Positions 20,601 to 33,823 are shown, counted from the first letter of the stretch. The stretch: 64,000 nucleotides of DNA from Adineta steineri (GCA_905250115.1 CAJNOI010000011.1:435550-499549); one strand, 5' to 3'. Program-made: numbers and translations. Notes: a model not told the origin generated them from the sequence alone.

Positions 20601-23101
20601 CCTTCACATGCTGCAGCAAAATGTATTGGTCGTCTTTCATATTTATCAAGAATATTATATTCAGGCATTACATTTAATAATTGTTTAAGATATTTTGAAT
20701 TTGGATTAATAGCTGCACAATGGATTGGTGTTATCTGAAAATTATCTTTGGTCTTTTTAACAACACTTGTTGCTCGATTGATTGTTAAATCTTCACCATC
20801 AAAAAGTAAAACTTGATGATGAAGATTATTAAATCCATAAAATGTATTATCTTTAATATCACCAATAATACTTGCAGCTAATTTACGATAACCACCTCGA
20901 ACAATATGAGAAATATTTTCATAAACATTATTATTCTGGAAAGTAAAAGAAGGCGATAAAGATTTTTAGTGAAATACAAAAATAAAGAATTTACGTGGGC
21001 ATAAGCTTCTAAAAGTAGATCATATATTTGACGTGTACAATTATTTTTTATTGCATATAGAATTATTTCTTGACCATGATATATTGTTAATGCATTCATA
21101 TTATCCTAAAAGAAACATTTTTAAATGATAAAATTAAGAAAAACCAAAGAATTTACTTTAATTAATGCATTATTGCCCTCTTTAGCACCACGACTAGCCA
21201 TAATTTGAGCTGTTCGAAAACCAAACGCATGAATATTTGCTCTAAGTTAAGGAGAAAATTTACAAAATATTCAACAGAATATAATTCATTTACCTTCCTG
21301 TACTTCGTGTAGTCATTGTAACAGTTGGAAATGGACATCGATCAAGTTTTGGTGTTTTTAAATCTTCGAGTAAAATTTTAAGAAGTTCTATATTATCATT
21401 TTTAATAGCATAATGAATAGCTGTCAATTCATTGTGAAGACCACGTTGTACATGTACCGAACAAACACGATTAACATCATCAATAAGACCTTTCAGCAGT
21501 ATTGGATCATTAATCAGTACAGCTCGAATTGCTAATTTGCTTTGAACAATTGATGAAACATATGGGACAGATAAACTAAATTGAGAATAATGCTTTGGGT
21601 CTTTCTTTTTACAAAAAAAGTCTAATATTTACTCGTCTTCGAAAAACGGTTCTTTACGATAAGTAGTTATTGTTAAATTTTCCCTGAGTAAACGATTACT
21701 TTGTACTTTGAATAATTGTGCTTTTGGTGTTGTAGTAGGTTTTGCTACTATAAAAAAAGAATATTTGAAAATAATTTAATATAAAAATTTCAAACCTGTT
21801 TTCTTGGGCGATTTCTTTGTTTTTAATATTTGTTTTTCATCGTCTTCTATATCATTAATATCTATTGTTGGTCGTCGTTTAAGTGTAGATTCACCACTCA
21901 TTTTTCGTATCTTTTTTTTAACTGGTTGTTTTCGTGAACTTTCCGGTGATATTTTTCGTTTTTTAATTTTTTTTAATGCTTCTTTAATAGGTAAACTATC
22001 ATTACTTAAATCTGACGTTGACTTATTGGATGTTTTAATATTATTCTCTGTCGATAAATCCATAGGTTCATCCGATGATAAACTTTCACCACGAATTGAT
22101 TTTTCTAATAAACGTTTTGTTTCAATAATATCTGGTTCTTTTAATGAGATTGTATTGTCAGCATGACGAGTAACATGTGGTATACCAGTTAAAACTGTTT
22201 TTGGATCTAATATATCTTCATAATCAAATTTAAAATGTGTTTTATCATCCACTTTTGTTTCATCACCATTTTCATTAGCTAATGAACACCAACGAATACG
22301 AATTCTTTTCGTATCATTATAAACATCTTGAAGAACTTGACAAAGAAAAAATGAATCTTCTGGACTTCGACATGTTATAAATGTTCGATTAGAATATAGT
22401 AATGTTCGTAGATTAACTTCTCTTTCTGATGATGATGAAGATGATGATGCTAAGATTTTTTGAAGCTTAGTATCATCTTCTCTTCCTGATGAATATATAC
22501 TATCATTGCCATCATCATCATCATCATCGTCGTCGTCATTGAGTTGATTGGAATTATATGTACTAGTAGTAGAATTACGGTCAATTTGAACAACCTGAAA
22601 TATTTCTCATCAATGTTACTATATGAAATAATCATTTAACTTACATTCCAATAATTCCCATTTAATCCTGTTTGAACAGTTTTCCTACGTGATCTTTCAC
22701 TAGTACTTGTTGATTTTGGACGGTTTTGTTTCTTAAATAAAACAAAATTTAATTAGTATGTCTTTCGAAATATTCTTTTTGGGTTTTTACTCGTTTAGTA
22801 TTGGACGTTCTTTTTGTCTTTCGTTTAGTTTTAGATGAAACTTTATTTGTTACATTTTTTTCTTTTTCATCTGCTGAAGAATGTTCATCATTTTCAGCTA
22901 CCTAAAAACAACATAATTAAATCAATAGAAAAGATCCTATGAAGAAAAAAAAATTACATCAGCAATTTTCAATTTTGTTGCTTTTCCTCCATCTGTATTC
23001 TTTTCATCATCTGATGAATCACTTGTTTCGATTTGTATCCTACGAAATAATTCATATTTTTATTGATAAATAAATTTTTTGACATGATATAAACTCACAT
23101 T
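14605..23101 (-). CDS. tankyrase-like PARP: ankyrin repeats, WGR, PARP regulatory and catalytic domains (PME-5-like)
   Basis: Seventeen coding exons run from 23039 to 14605, with boundaries at 23039-22958, 22901-22791, 22731-22645, 22594-21796, 21747-21658, 21600-21294, 21241-21157, 21105-20995, 20935-20571, 20517-19695, 19647-19600, 19548-19276, 19217-19110, 19053-18115, 18061-16868, 16818-15046 and 14991-14605. With AT supplied by a first exon ending at 23099, the start codon is split AT|G and the total is 7584 nt, about 2527 aa. The N-terminus is acidic/Ser-rich, then has a basic, probably nuclear-localising stretch (around 300-330). Many ankyrin repeats (G.TPLHLA type) cover about 390-1900. 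A WGR domain (TRWGRIGD, about 2074), a PARP regulatory helix bundle, and a catalytic domain follow. The H-Y-E triad is present: LWHGT, GIYTAD, EYIVYD. It should add poly- or oligo-ADP-ribose to proteins. Ankyrin plus WGR without SAM resembles C. elegans PME-5 rather than vertebrate tankyrase. Confidence 0.9.
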
Positions 23102-23778
23102 AGAGTTTTTTTTTCTAATTGTTAAAGTAATAGAACAAGTTGAACAACTAACAACATGAAAATTGTAGATATATATATGGTTAAAAAAACAGAACAGAAC
23201 GGTAAAATGTAATTTCACAGGTGTCGTGAAATTATTTTTCTTTTCTTTTACCGCAATGAATTGTCGACTGGTATAGTTAACTTATGTACATTTGAACCAA
23301 GACTTTTTCATTGGATCAGTTACTGTAACAAATACAAAAATCTTTTATGATAGATGGCAATGTATAACAATGAGATTAACATAGATAAGATCAATTGTTT
23401 TAGAAAATATGTTCAGTTAAATTAAGAATGACTTATGTTTAAAAATGATGACAAGTAATGAAATTAATAACAATTGTCGAGTAATAGATATATGTGTATC
23501 TAATTGATACCACCGTGTATATGACTTGTCGTCTATATGTTAATCAGACTAGTGAATTCTCATCTTAAATAAATAAGAGAAGAGAGGGTGAGAATAATGA
23601 TTGCTCTTCTCTCTTTCTCTCTTTCTCTATTTTTTTTCTTTAAACAACCAATCGATATTTTGTTTTTATCAGTCCTGAGATATTCTCCTCACTTTCATTT
23701 CTTCTCTTGTATATTCAACAATATCCACACAATACATATAGTTCATCAATTTACAACAACTGTTTTCTTACTAATAGA
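23102..23778. promoter_or_regulatory. divergent intergenic region between PARP and Wnt genes
   Basis: About 680 bp separate the 5' ends of two oppositely transcribed genes, so promoters of both must lie here or overlap it. Pyrimidine-rich tracts (ctctctttctctctttctct near 23605-23630) precede the Wnt start. No specific factor site is claimed. Confidence 0.45.
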
Positions 23779-25151
23779 ATGAAATTCTCTATTTTATTAT
23801 TATTATGCATCTCTATCAATCTAAGTGAACAATGGTTGTAAGTAGAATTTTATTATATTTAAAAGAGAAAAGCCATAGTAAAAGGTTATTCCGATAACTT
23901 AAATATAAACATCATGTTAGATTATTAATCATACATACATAAAAGAAGTTTAAACAAAAAAAAGATATGCTTTATCATTTATCTTTCAAATATGTATGCC
24001 GTTTGTTCTTTTTTGAATAAAACAATCTATCTATACACTTGTTTCATGTGATTATTTATTGATTATTAGATCAATTATTCAGATATCGAATGTATCGTTA
24101 GTACAAGAAAATTTGTGCCATATTAAATATGGTCTTAATCATCGACAGATTCAATTTTGTCATCGAAATGTACATATTATGCCTTTTATATATTTTGGTA
24201 CGAACTTAGCATTAGAAGAATGTCAAATACAATTTAAAAATCGTCATTGGAATTGTAAATTATTTGAAAATAATCAATTAATGGGAAATATTCTTGATTC
24301 AGGTTTAATTCTTTTTTTAAGAAAATAAAAAAATTGTTTTTTTAAATTAAATAGGAACAAAAGAATCAGCGTATATACATGCGTTAACTTCAGCTGGTAT
24401 TGCTTATACAATAACAAAAGCATGTAGTACAGGAAGACTTAGTTCATGTGGATGTGATATGTCAATGAAAGATAAAACGAGTAATAGTTCAATTCGATGG
24501 GCTGGTTGTTCTGATAATGTTTTATTTGGCTCGGAATTAGCAAGAAAATTTGTTAATCTTCGAGAAAATAAAAAAAAGACACAAACAAGTTTATTAAATC
24601 TACATAATAATCAAATTGGAATTCGGGTAAAATTTCATATTCAATAATTTTTTGAGAAAATTCATTCTTCTTTTTTCTAGACAATTCTTTCATCAGTTGA
24701 TCGACAATGTAAATGTTATGGTATATCAGGTTCTTGTGAATTTAAATCATGTTGGCGTTCACTTCATTCATTTACACAAATTGCTAATCAATTGAAAGAA
24801 TTTTATGATAACTCAATTCACGTGTATTTACAAAAAAAATCTATTGAGAAAAATATACAATTCTTACCCGAAAAACTTCCATTACAAAAAGTTAAAAATG
24901 AATTAATTTTTCTAAATTCAAGTCCAAATTATTGTGAATTAAATTTACCTGTCGGTTCATTTGGTACAAAAGGACGTATATGTAATCGAAAATCACGTGC
25001 TATCGATGGTTGTGATTTACTTTGTTGTAATCGTGGTTATCAATCTCAAATAATGACAGTACATAGTCAATGTAATTGTCGTTTTCAATGGTGTTGTCAT
25101 ATTCAATGTCAAAATTGTATAACAACACAAGAAATAAGTCGTTGTTTATAA
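23779..25151 (+). CDS. Wnt ligand, probably Wnt10 subfamily
   Basis: Four exons (23779-23837, 24070-24302, 24355-24626, 24681-25151) total 1035 nt, 344 aa, within the usual Wnt range (350-400, slightly short). The signal peptide is MKFSILLLLLCISINLSEQW. Wnt hallmarks: CHIKYGLNHRQIQFC, NRHWNC, the ESAYIHALTSAGIAYTITKAC helix, CKCYGISGSCEFKSCW with the Ser that carries palmitoleate, and a Cys-dense C-terminus (CNRKS..IDGCDLLCCNRGY, CNCRFQWCCHIQC). The phrases GSCEFKSCW, ACSTGRLSSCGCD and CRFQWCCHIQC..C are closest in memory to Wnt10. Secreted; signals through Frizzled. Its stop lies 144 bp from the end of the convergent downstream gene. Subfamily is an inference; family is certain. Confidence 0.93.
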
Positions 25152-25295
25152 TTCAACTCTTTTTTCTTCTGTTTGTATGTATTTGATTTTAATTATAGAC
25201 TAAATAAATAATGATCTAACATCTTATGAGATTATTTTCCTTAACTATGTTATTATTGAAATACAAGCAACGAGAGAAACAAAAAAATAAAATTG

Positions 25296-28200
25296 TTATA
25301 GAATAGTTTCATAATATGGATTTGATAATATTGGATGTTTTGAAACTGATTTTTTTAATGTATTTGTATATCTTCTTTTTGCAAGTGGTTGATATCGAGT
25401 TTTCTTTTTATGATTCATTTTATGTTGTTTTGCTGTTATAATTTTTCTTTTTCTACGCATAGTTGATAAATCATTCATTTCAATAGGAGCATCACCAAAA
25501 GCAAGTAAAAGTAAGGAATTTTCATATAATTCCGATGATATACGTGGAAGTCTATATACTTTCGAATATTTTGTTCGTTTTTCTCTTGTTAAATAAGTAT
25601 GAATATCACTGGCAACAACGAGACTAGCAATAGCAGCAATTAATAGAATAGCAACAGTAGCAAATGATTTACTTGCTACTTGTAATAGAACAGTTTCAAC
25701 ATTTTTATATTGACATTGACCACCATAATATCCATCAAAACATGAACATGTATAATTATTCGTTTCATCTTGACATACTCCATGATTTGAACAACGAACA
25801 CCAACACAATCATCAATATTTTCTTCACAATGAATACCTTGAAAACCTTCGGAACATATACATGATTCCATTGATCTATTATAAATATCTAATGTATAAA
25901 TTAATGTTCCATTATTAATACAATAACCAAATGGATATTGTGATTCTTCACATTGTTCGCCCGACATATACATTGGACAAATACATTTATAATTAATTTC
26001 TGATGTATCTTGATGATTATAAGATGGACTATCATAATCAGGTGTTTGTGATTGACAAGTACCACCATTTAAACATGGATTTTGTCCTTGGCATATATCG
26101 AAAAAAAATGCAAATGGTTGATCAAGATCACAAGATTGTTTTAACATATGTACTCGAGTAAAAACTGGTCCAATAGTAACAGGTGTTCGATTACCATAAC
26201 GAATAGTTCCTTCAAAATAAACAAATAATATTTTGGTTCTTAATAAAAAAAGAAAAACATTTCTATACCATTTTTTGAAAGATTTAAATTAAGTTGTAAA
26301 TTAGTTTCACTTGTACAAAATGTACTATCAAAAAAAAGCTCAGCTGTTTCGGAATCAACTTGTTGAACTTGAATATTCATATTATCTGACTTAGTTATAT
26401 CTAAATGAAATTTTTCACTTCTTATATGACCAATAATAACTTCAGATGGTGATGATTGATTTGATTGATCATTTGTTATATTCATTGCTAAGGAAAATTC
26501 TTTTGTATTAACTTGATCAACTTGTAAATTAATTGGAGAACCAGTAATAGTCGTTACAAAACGATCTGCTTCAATATTAGTTATTGATAAATTAGTTGTT
26601 GCATTACAATCTAATAAATCAGTACATGAAGGTAGTATTATATCAAGAAGAATACTATCATTTGTATGTAATGATAGATTCCATGATGAAGGTGGAAGAT
26701 CTGATAAATTAAGAGAAAGAAGTTTTTCGGTAGAATTATTTGTACTATCGAGTAATTTATTAAGTAGTTCATTTGATTTTGGTCGTGGTTTAATTATAGG
26801 TATCGGTTGTTCTTTAAATAAATTCAATGTAGAATGCCAGATAGAAACTGAAGAAGTTGTTGTTGTTGTTGTAGTTGTGGTTGTTGTTGTTGTAGTAGAG
26901 GTAGTTGTAGTTGATGTTCTAGTTCTTCTTCTAGTTGGACGATTAGATCGTAAAGGAATACTTGTGGTAAGAAGAATAGTTTGTTCAGTTGTTGTATCTT
27001 CTAATGAAGATTCGGTAGAAAAGATTGATGATGTTTCCAATAAGATTTGAGTAGAAGTCTCTTCGTCTAAAACTTCATCGGTAGTTGATAATTCTTCTAA
27101 CGAAGATTGTGTAGAAGTCTCTTCCTCGAAAACATCGTCGGTAGTTGATGATTCTTCTAATGAAAATTGTGTCGAAGTATATTCATCTGTGTAAGTATCC
27201 GTTATCAGTGATGTAAGTGTTATTTCAGATGAGAGAGACTCGATTGTTGATAAAGTCGGTTCGATATCAGTGGTACTTAACGAATATGTTGATGGTTCAT
27301 CTGTAACAGCTATAGTAGTTGAATCAAGAGTAGTACTAGTAATGAGAGTAGTCAAGAGTGTTTCATATTCAGTAGTCGATGATTCAAAATAGTTCTCTGA
27401 AGTTTGTGATGTCAACTGATCAATAGTTGTAGTTGATATGATAGGAGAAGATGTTTCGTCAGATAAAGTAGTAACTGAATTTTCTTCAGTGGTATCTGAC
27501 GTCATATATTCTGTACTTGTTTGCAAAGTACTACCATATGATGATAATGATGATTGGATAGTAGTAGCAATAGATTCTGTTGTATCTAGTTCTGAAAAGT
27601 ATGTTGATGATAATAATAACATATTCAATTTTGTTGGTGCCGTGCTCGAATGTGCAAGTAAAGTATACTGTGATGATGGTGCATTAGAACTATGTGAAGG
27701 AATAAAGGTTGTACTAGACATAACGAACAATGATGATGAGTGCAAGGTAGACGAGACAGTAACATCTATTAACATTGATGAAAAATCTTTTTGTGTATTT
27801 TCATCTTCAATCTCTTTAGTCGTATAATCAGTAACTATGATCGATGATGTTGAATTTTCTATAACATCTACGGATTCATATGTGGTATTTTGAAATGATA
27901 TAGTCTCATCAGAAATAGTAGAAACATCTAGCTTATTCTTTTCTGTTGATAGTAAATTAGTCTGTTCATCATAAATCTGTGATACTAATTGTGAAGAATT
28001 CATCATATCACTATTTAACATATTTTCAGATGTTGTTTCTAAAGTATCATTTAAAAATATATTGTCAGTATTTGCCGTCTGTTGAGTGCTTATATCATCT
28101 TGATATTCGTCGATTGTTGAAAGTAATGTAGTTAAAGTTGTATATACGTTGGACTCAGATGATATTTGTTGCATTGTAGTGGTTTGAGAAAAAATATTGT

Positions 28201-30674
28201 TATCGAGTGATGAATTTGTTCTATTTTCGACATCTAATGTCGATAACTCCAAAGGATTGATTGTAGTTGTGACGTCTCTTGAGAAATCACTATGATCAAT
28301 GTATAAGCTATTATTAGTTAAGTTATCCTGAAATTCATTCGATGAAGTAGAATTTGAATCTTCAGTTGAAAGACTATGTAGATATTCAGTAGTTATATCA
28401 GTTGTATGTGTTTGTTCAAACATTTGCTGTGTAGAAGAAAAGTATGTGTACACTTCTGTCGTAGCTGTTATATAAGATGATGTTGTATGTGATATCGGTA
28501 TATCAGTGTTATTAATTTTACTACCAGTAAAACCGAATACTTTGCTCATACGTACAACTATTTATAATAAGGGAAGGTTAGTGATAAATAAGCATATATA
28601 TATTTGTGCAAGACAATATGAAAAGCAAGACTAAACATGCAATCAATCATTTCCTACCTGAACGTTGAGTAGTAGTAGGTGGTTTATATGGATCTAAAGA
28701 AAATTCAATTTATTCTTAAGAAAAAAATATTACTAATTAGTCTTCTTACCAGAAAAAGCAAAAAAATTAAACATCCATTTTGATGAAATTTTTCCTGGAG
28801 TTCCTTTAATAGTTGCATACACATAAGTAGTTGAATTCATTCTTTCCATTGTAATTGGTAAATCTGATGGTTTTGAAAATATACTTCGTATTGTTGTATA
28901 TGTTTGCATAAACATAATTAATATCATTGATTTTGTTGCAATAAGTCTAATTGAAAAAAGTTCATATTAAGACAACGGAAAACAAAAATTTTTCTTTTTA
29001 AACTTACAAATGATTACATTCATCTGTAATTAAACCAAATGGATTTTTAATACCATTACTTTTAATTATTTTTCCATATCGTATACGATAATCTCGTGCT
29101 ATATGTATTTCATGAATTGTATTTTCTTCTTTATTAGCATAATAAACAACACCTTTGGATGTCGTAACAGCACTACCTTCAGTTAATGTTTCATTTAAAA
29201 CTATTGCTTTACGAATTAATACACCAGTACGCATATCAAATATTGCATAAATAAGACCATGAGCTGTTGATATAAATAATAAAGATTTTTTTGTTCCAGC
29301 ATGATCACGATTTATTGTAAAACCATTAATACGTACATGTGCTACATCACGACGTAATACTATTTCAATACATTTTTTATCTTCAAAATTTAATCTTGTT
29401 ATATTAAAACGTACTTCACAAACACGTATTGATATAAGATTTGATTTTAAACGTGTTTCATATACAAAACATAGATCATGATGATCACTAGTTATTAATG
29501 ATATACATGATGATATATAAACAATATTTGGCGCAAGTACTTGTCCAATTAAACGTACAGTTTGAGCACTGTATATATATAATTGATATTTTGGTTCAAG
29601 AAATACTAATATATCATCAAAAGCAGAATAAGCAAGAAAAGTTTGATCATCAATACGAGAAACATAACTTATATTAGATGATATTTGATATGTGTGATAT
29701 TTACCAAGTGAAAGCATCGATTGAATCTAAAAGTATACAATTTCCAATATTATGTATTACTATTATTTGTTCATTGTAGTCACTTTGTTCTCAAGGGGAT
29801 GGCAGGTATATTAAATGTATTTTTCTTTTCTTCATAATATATATTATGTTTATATTACATTCGGAAAAAAACTATATACTCTAGAATGAGAAGTAGTATA
29901 TGTCATGCCCGCGTTTTCTAAAGTTACAAATGTCAAAATTATTCTTTTGTTAATTATTCTGAATAGTAACGGCGTAGAAAAATGTTTTTTTGTTTCTCTT
30001 GTGGTTTCAGGTATATAGTTTTTATCAACTTTGTTTCTCTCGGTATTTATTAACGAGAAGAAACTCAAAAATTTGATCTATATTATTCAAATTTTCATTG
30101 ATTAGAATAGTTTAATAAGAAAAATATGTATATAAATCAATTGTTTTTCATTACTGATTATAACTATATCTTGTGCGTGAAGACTAAACCTTCAATATTT
30201 CTACCTTAATTGATCATAAGACAGATTATTCGGTGGTAAATATTTTTAAATAATTATGTCCTCTTCCAGTTCATTTGAAAAAAAAGTCACGACTAAAGAA
30301 AAGAAATACTCGATTTTTATTTTATAGAAAATACAATCGATGAAGAGTCATAATAGCTAACGTACTTATAAGAATTATTTTATATAAAATTTAATTGTAT
30401 AAAATCACTCGGAAGAAAAGAAAAAATTTATTACTCTCTTTTTCTTAAATCAAGATTTTTTTACAGCAAAAAAAAATATAACTAACCTTTGTACACATCT
30501 GACGACTGGTGCTAGGAATATTTGGTTTTTGAGTATCTAAATTTTCATTTAATTTATTAAAAAGTCAAAAAAACAAATCTTACCAACAAAAACAATAATT
30601 CCAGTCAGTAATAATATTAAATATATACTGGGCAAATAATTAAATTTATACCAATCAAAACTATCAAATTGCAT
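25296..30674 (-). CDS. large membrane protein: propeller-like ectodomain, mucin-like Ser/Thr stalk, three EGF repeats, TM, basic tail
   Basis: Seven exons (30674-30584, 30536-30487, 29726-29008, 28946-28750, 28693-28658, 28557-26269, 26209-25296) total 4296 nt, 1431 aa, in one frame. An N-terminal hydrophobic segment (YLPSIYLILLLTGIIVFV) is a signal peptide or anchor. Exon 3 encodes strand-rich repeats (VYYANKEENTIHEIHI) compatible with a YWTD/NHL-like beta-propeller. Exon 6 is about 760 residues rich in Ser/Thr, with one near-pure Thr run, and many N-x-S/T sites: a mucin-like stalk. The last exon has three EGF-like modules (NPCLNGGTC; YCINNG...CICSEGFQGIHC; CVGVRCSNHGVC...CSCFDGYYGGQC), a TM helix (FATVAILLIAAIASLVVA) and a Lys/Arg-rich cytoplasmic tail. 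Likely an adhesion or receptor protein; no specific orthologue recognised. The 760-bp intron 2 is unusually long for this window. Confidence 0.8.
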
Positions 30675-32746
30675 TGTGAATATGAAAATAAAGTTTAATA
30701 ATAGAAGCTAATGATTATTGTGTTAATATCATCATATATGTACATCGATTAAGCTAGTAAGCAGTTTGATACATTTTCTCTATTATTATTATTGTCAATG
30801 TCATAATATTGTTTTCTTACTTCTTTTGGGACGTAGCATGCATAGCATATTAGAAACCGATTGTTATTTTGTGAACGAACGAGAAAATATTTTGTTGGAT
30901 ATACTCTTTTTTTTCTCTCTCTCTCTCTTTTTCTCTCCTTTATTGTAGACAAACTCAAATGCACGCAGAGTGATTACTCGATAAATTAAAGTACGGTTCG
31001 ATTGGAGAATAAGAGAAACTCGTCAACGTTGTTATTGCTACTGTTGTTGGCGTCTCTTGAGAAGTCCTAGTTCAGATATTTAGAATGCTGAATATTAGAA
31101 GAAAAGAAAAACGGAACTAATCTATTTGTAAGAAGAAGAAAAAAACGAGAGAGAGAAAAGAAAATCAATTGAAAATACGGTAAAACCAGATGCATTAATG
31201 ACTCTAGATAAAAATAAAATAATAAATATTCAACCGATTCAAAACTTTCTTTTTTTTCTTCTAATCATTATTTCTACTCTTTTCTTTATTATTCAATTCT
31301 AAGATAAAGATCATTGAATAATACTTATTCTCTAAAGAATAGAAAAAAAATATATATTTCCCATATAATTAAACAAAAAGAATGAACGTACCCGAATATA
31401 TATATGTCGATCAGAATATTAAAATATAAGAAAAAGTTTATGTGGTACTTTCATGTTTTTTCTTCATCATAGATCTACATATATTAATCAACAGGTTTGT
31501 TTTTATAAGTAAATTCATAGAACAAATAAAATATTTTAAATTAATTTCAGATTTCTTTCTATATTTATTTAAAAATATATTAATCGATTGTAGTACAACG
31601 ATAAACACATTTTCTTCCGCTTGCTTTTCCGATATTGATCGGTTTGAAAACAATAAGCTTTTTCTTCCTGTTAAATATAAGTGGAAAAATGAATTTATAT
31701 AAAATAAAATAAATGTATTCCGAGAGAAAATTTCAATTGATTTTGATTGTTGATTAACATCATTGAGTTTTATTGAAAATAAATAGCAATGTAGAACAAA
31801 TGATGAATATTCAATTCTAGTTTATTATACTTATGAATTTGTAATAGGTATAAAAGTTTAACATAGAATAATATTAAATAGATTATTTTCTCATTTCGAA
31901 ACTAAGTAGTGAAGCTTATTTCTTTACTCAATTGTAATTGCATTTTTTTCAAATGTTATTCATGAAGACCTTGAACTATTGTTCTATAAATAAATTCTTG
32001 CATGTTCAATAAGAAATCGGCAGATTACATGGTTTGAAAAAAAAATTTATTCAATAGAATGTTCTAAGTATATGATTTTGCCTAGGAAAGCAGTATAGAA
32101 AAATAATTTTTATTATATATAAAGAGTAAACAGATATTAAATGCATCAGTAAGCACAATTATTTATAGTTAATATCAATAAACTTTAGAAAAAGATAACT
32201 GTTCTGTTTTGTTTTATTTTAAATAGGTGATTAAAGAAAATTCTAACATGCTACCAATTATTAATTAGTGTTTTTAGTTGAAAAAATATTCGTGGATTAT
32301 TTATAAGCTTCTAGTTACCATGAAGATTGTATCTAGAAAATATTTTCTTATCAATTTATTGTGTTTCCTGCATTATTTATATCGTATCACTTTAGGAGTG
32401 TCATTGGGTACATGCAAACATTTAATAATACATTTTTCTTAACGTTCATTTATAGAACTTTTAACTTTATTTGAGATCCATACATATGAAATACTTTTAT
32501 TTTTAGTATTTCTATTCCATACAAAACAAAAGAGAAAAAAGATCACAATAATAATACATTATTGAACTGATGAATGTTTACATAACGGCAAGTGTTACAT
32601 ATTTTCAACAAAACTGAACATATATATCACTTCCATTTTTTTCGGACCTATTGATAAATAATGAAACAATTGAACAATATCATGTGTATTTATGTAAGAT
32701 AATAAGTCTTTTTCTCGGGATAATTCAGTAGAAAAAATAATATATG
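30675..32746. other. intergenic interval
   Basis: AT-rich. The part after about 32480 shows nucleotide similarity to sequence downstream of the second and third glycosyltransferase copies ('acatatgaaatactttta' and 'acatattttcaacaaaactg' style matches), so it belongs to the duplicated block. Confidence 0.55.
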
Positions 32747-33823
32747 TTAATCAACTTTTTTTCGATACTTAAAAAGTGTTTCACGCCAATACTCAGCATA
32801 TAAAACATCAGGTTCATAGTTATTGTCCAACGAAAAGTTAAATGATGATAAAAAATTGTATGACAATTTTGACCAATCACCAATAATAATAGATCTTGTT
32901 TTTGTAAATAAAGGATCAAGTCCAGATCTCAGAACAATAGGTACTGCACCCATCAACAAAGCTTCCCATGTTCGGTGACAATCAAGTCCATTACCAGGTG
33001 GTGATAAAACAAATTTTGCGTTACCTGTCTGCTCTAAATAAGTTTCAAATGTAATTCTTCCTTTAACTATTTGTACATTTTTTATTGTGGATGCTTTTGA
33101 TAGAGCTTTTGTTCGTTTAACGGTATTTGTTCCAACAGCAAAGTTAACATAAAGAAAAGTCGTTCGCTGAGACCAAGGTTTCCGATAGTTTTTAAAAGCA
33201 AATGTTATGTTATCTAAATTTCCTTGTGGCCATCGTGTATTAGCTAATCCAATGGGAATAGGTGATATTTTTTGAAGATTTTTGACATTAAGATTGGATG
33301 CATACCAATGAAGTATTTTGGGATTTCTTAAATATTTGACATATCTTCCTGTTGCAGGATCATCACTATTATGTGTAACAAGTACAAATGGTTCGCGTAT
33401 AGAGTCAAATGATGAATTAAAAAAACTTGGAAGCATATCGGTTTTCACAAAAACAATATCACCATATTTTACTGAACTTAAATTATCGTTTCTTGTTTCA
33501 TCATATACATAATCAGAAAAAGCTCGAAATGTGTCACCACTAATAAAAGGATAAGATGAATTTCGATCTGAAGTTGCATGCTGATAATACAAAGAGACAT
33601 TTGGTTCCAACTTAGTTTTGTTATAAGATGATGAACGATAATAGTAATATGTCATATAATTCTTTGCAAATCCATTGTCTAATAATATTGTAAGTTTAGA
33701 TATGAGTATGGTACGGTAGAAATGCGAAAGAATGTACAAAATACATGATAATACAAATATATAGAACAACATATAATATTTTCCAGTTAGAATATTATTG
33801 AATTTGACCATTGCTATGGCCAT
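32747..33823 (-). CDS. exostosin-like type II membrane glycosyltransferase, copy A
   Basis: A single-exon frame of 358 codons; comparison with copies B and C, which begin MVRF/MARF, suggests the true start is the second Met at 33811 (MVKFNN). A short cytoplasmic end is followed by a membrane anchor (residues 17-35), a Tyr-rich stem and a lumenal domain with N-glycosylation sites. The most conserved part, KFVLSPPGNGLDCHRTWEAL then GAVPIVL (residues 270-297), is the donor-sugar-binding type motif found in exostosin/GT47-like and related GT-B enzymes. It is therefore a probable Golgi glycosyltransferase; substrate unknown. The 3' flank is shared with copies B and C. Confidence 0.7.
   Translation of the reverse strand: MAIAMVKFNNILTGKYYMLFYIFVLSCILYILSHFYRTILISKLTILLDNGFAKNYMTYYYYRSSSYNKTKLEPNVSLYYQHATSDRNSSYPFISGDTFRAFSDYVYDETRNDNLSSVKYGDIVFVKTDMLPSFFNSSFDSIREPFVLVTHNSDDPATGRYVKYLRNPKILHWYASNLNVKNLQKISPIPIGLANTRWPQGNLDNITFAFKNYRKPWSQRTTFLYVNFAVGTNTVKRTKALSKASTIKNVQIVKGRITFETYLEQTGNAKFVLSPPGNGLDCHRTWEALLMGAVPIVLRSGLDPLFTKTRSIIIGDWSKLSYNFLSSFNFSLDNNYEPDVLYAEYWRETLFKYRKKVD

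Noticed and set aside
27438-27827. Plus-strand open frame of about 129 codons
   Set aside because: It is the complement of the Ser/Thr-rich exon of the EGF/mucin gene; its V/D/S-rich composition is a mirror of that repeat-like coding sequence.
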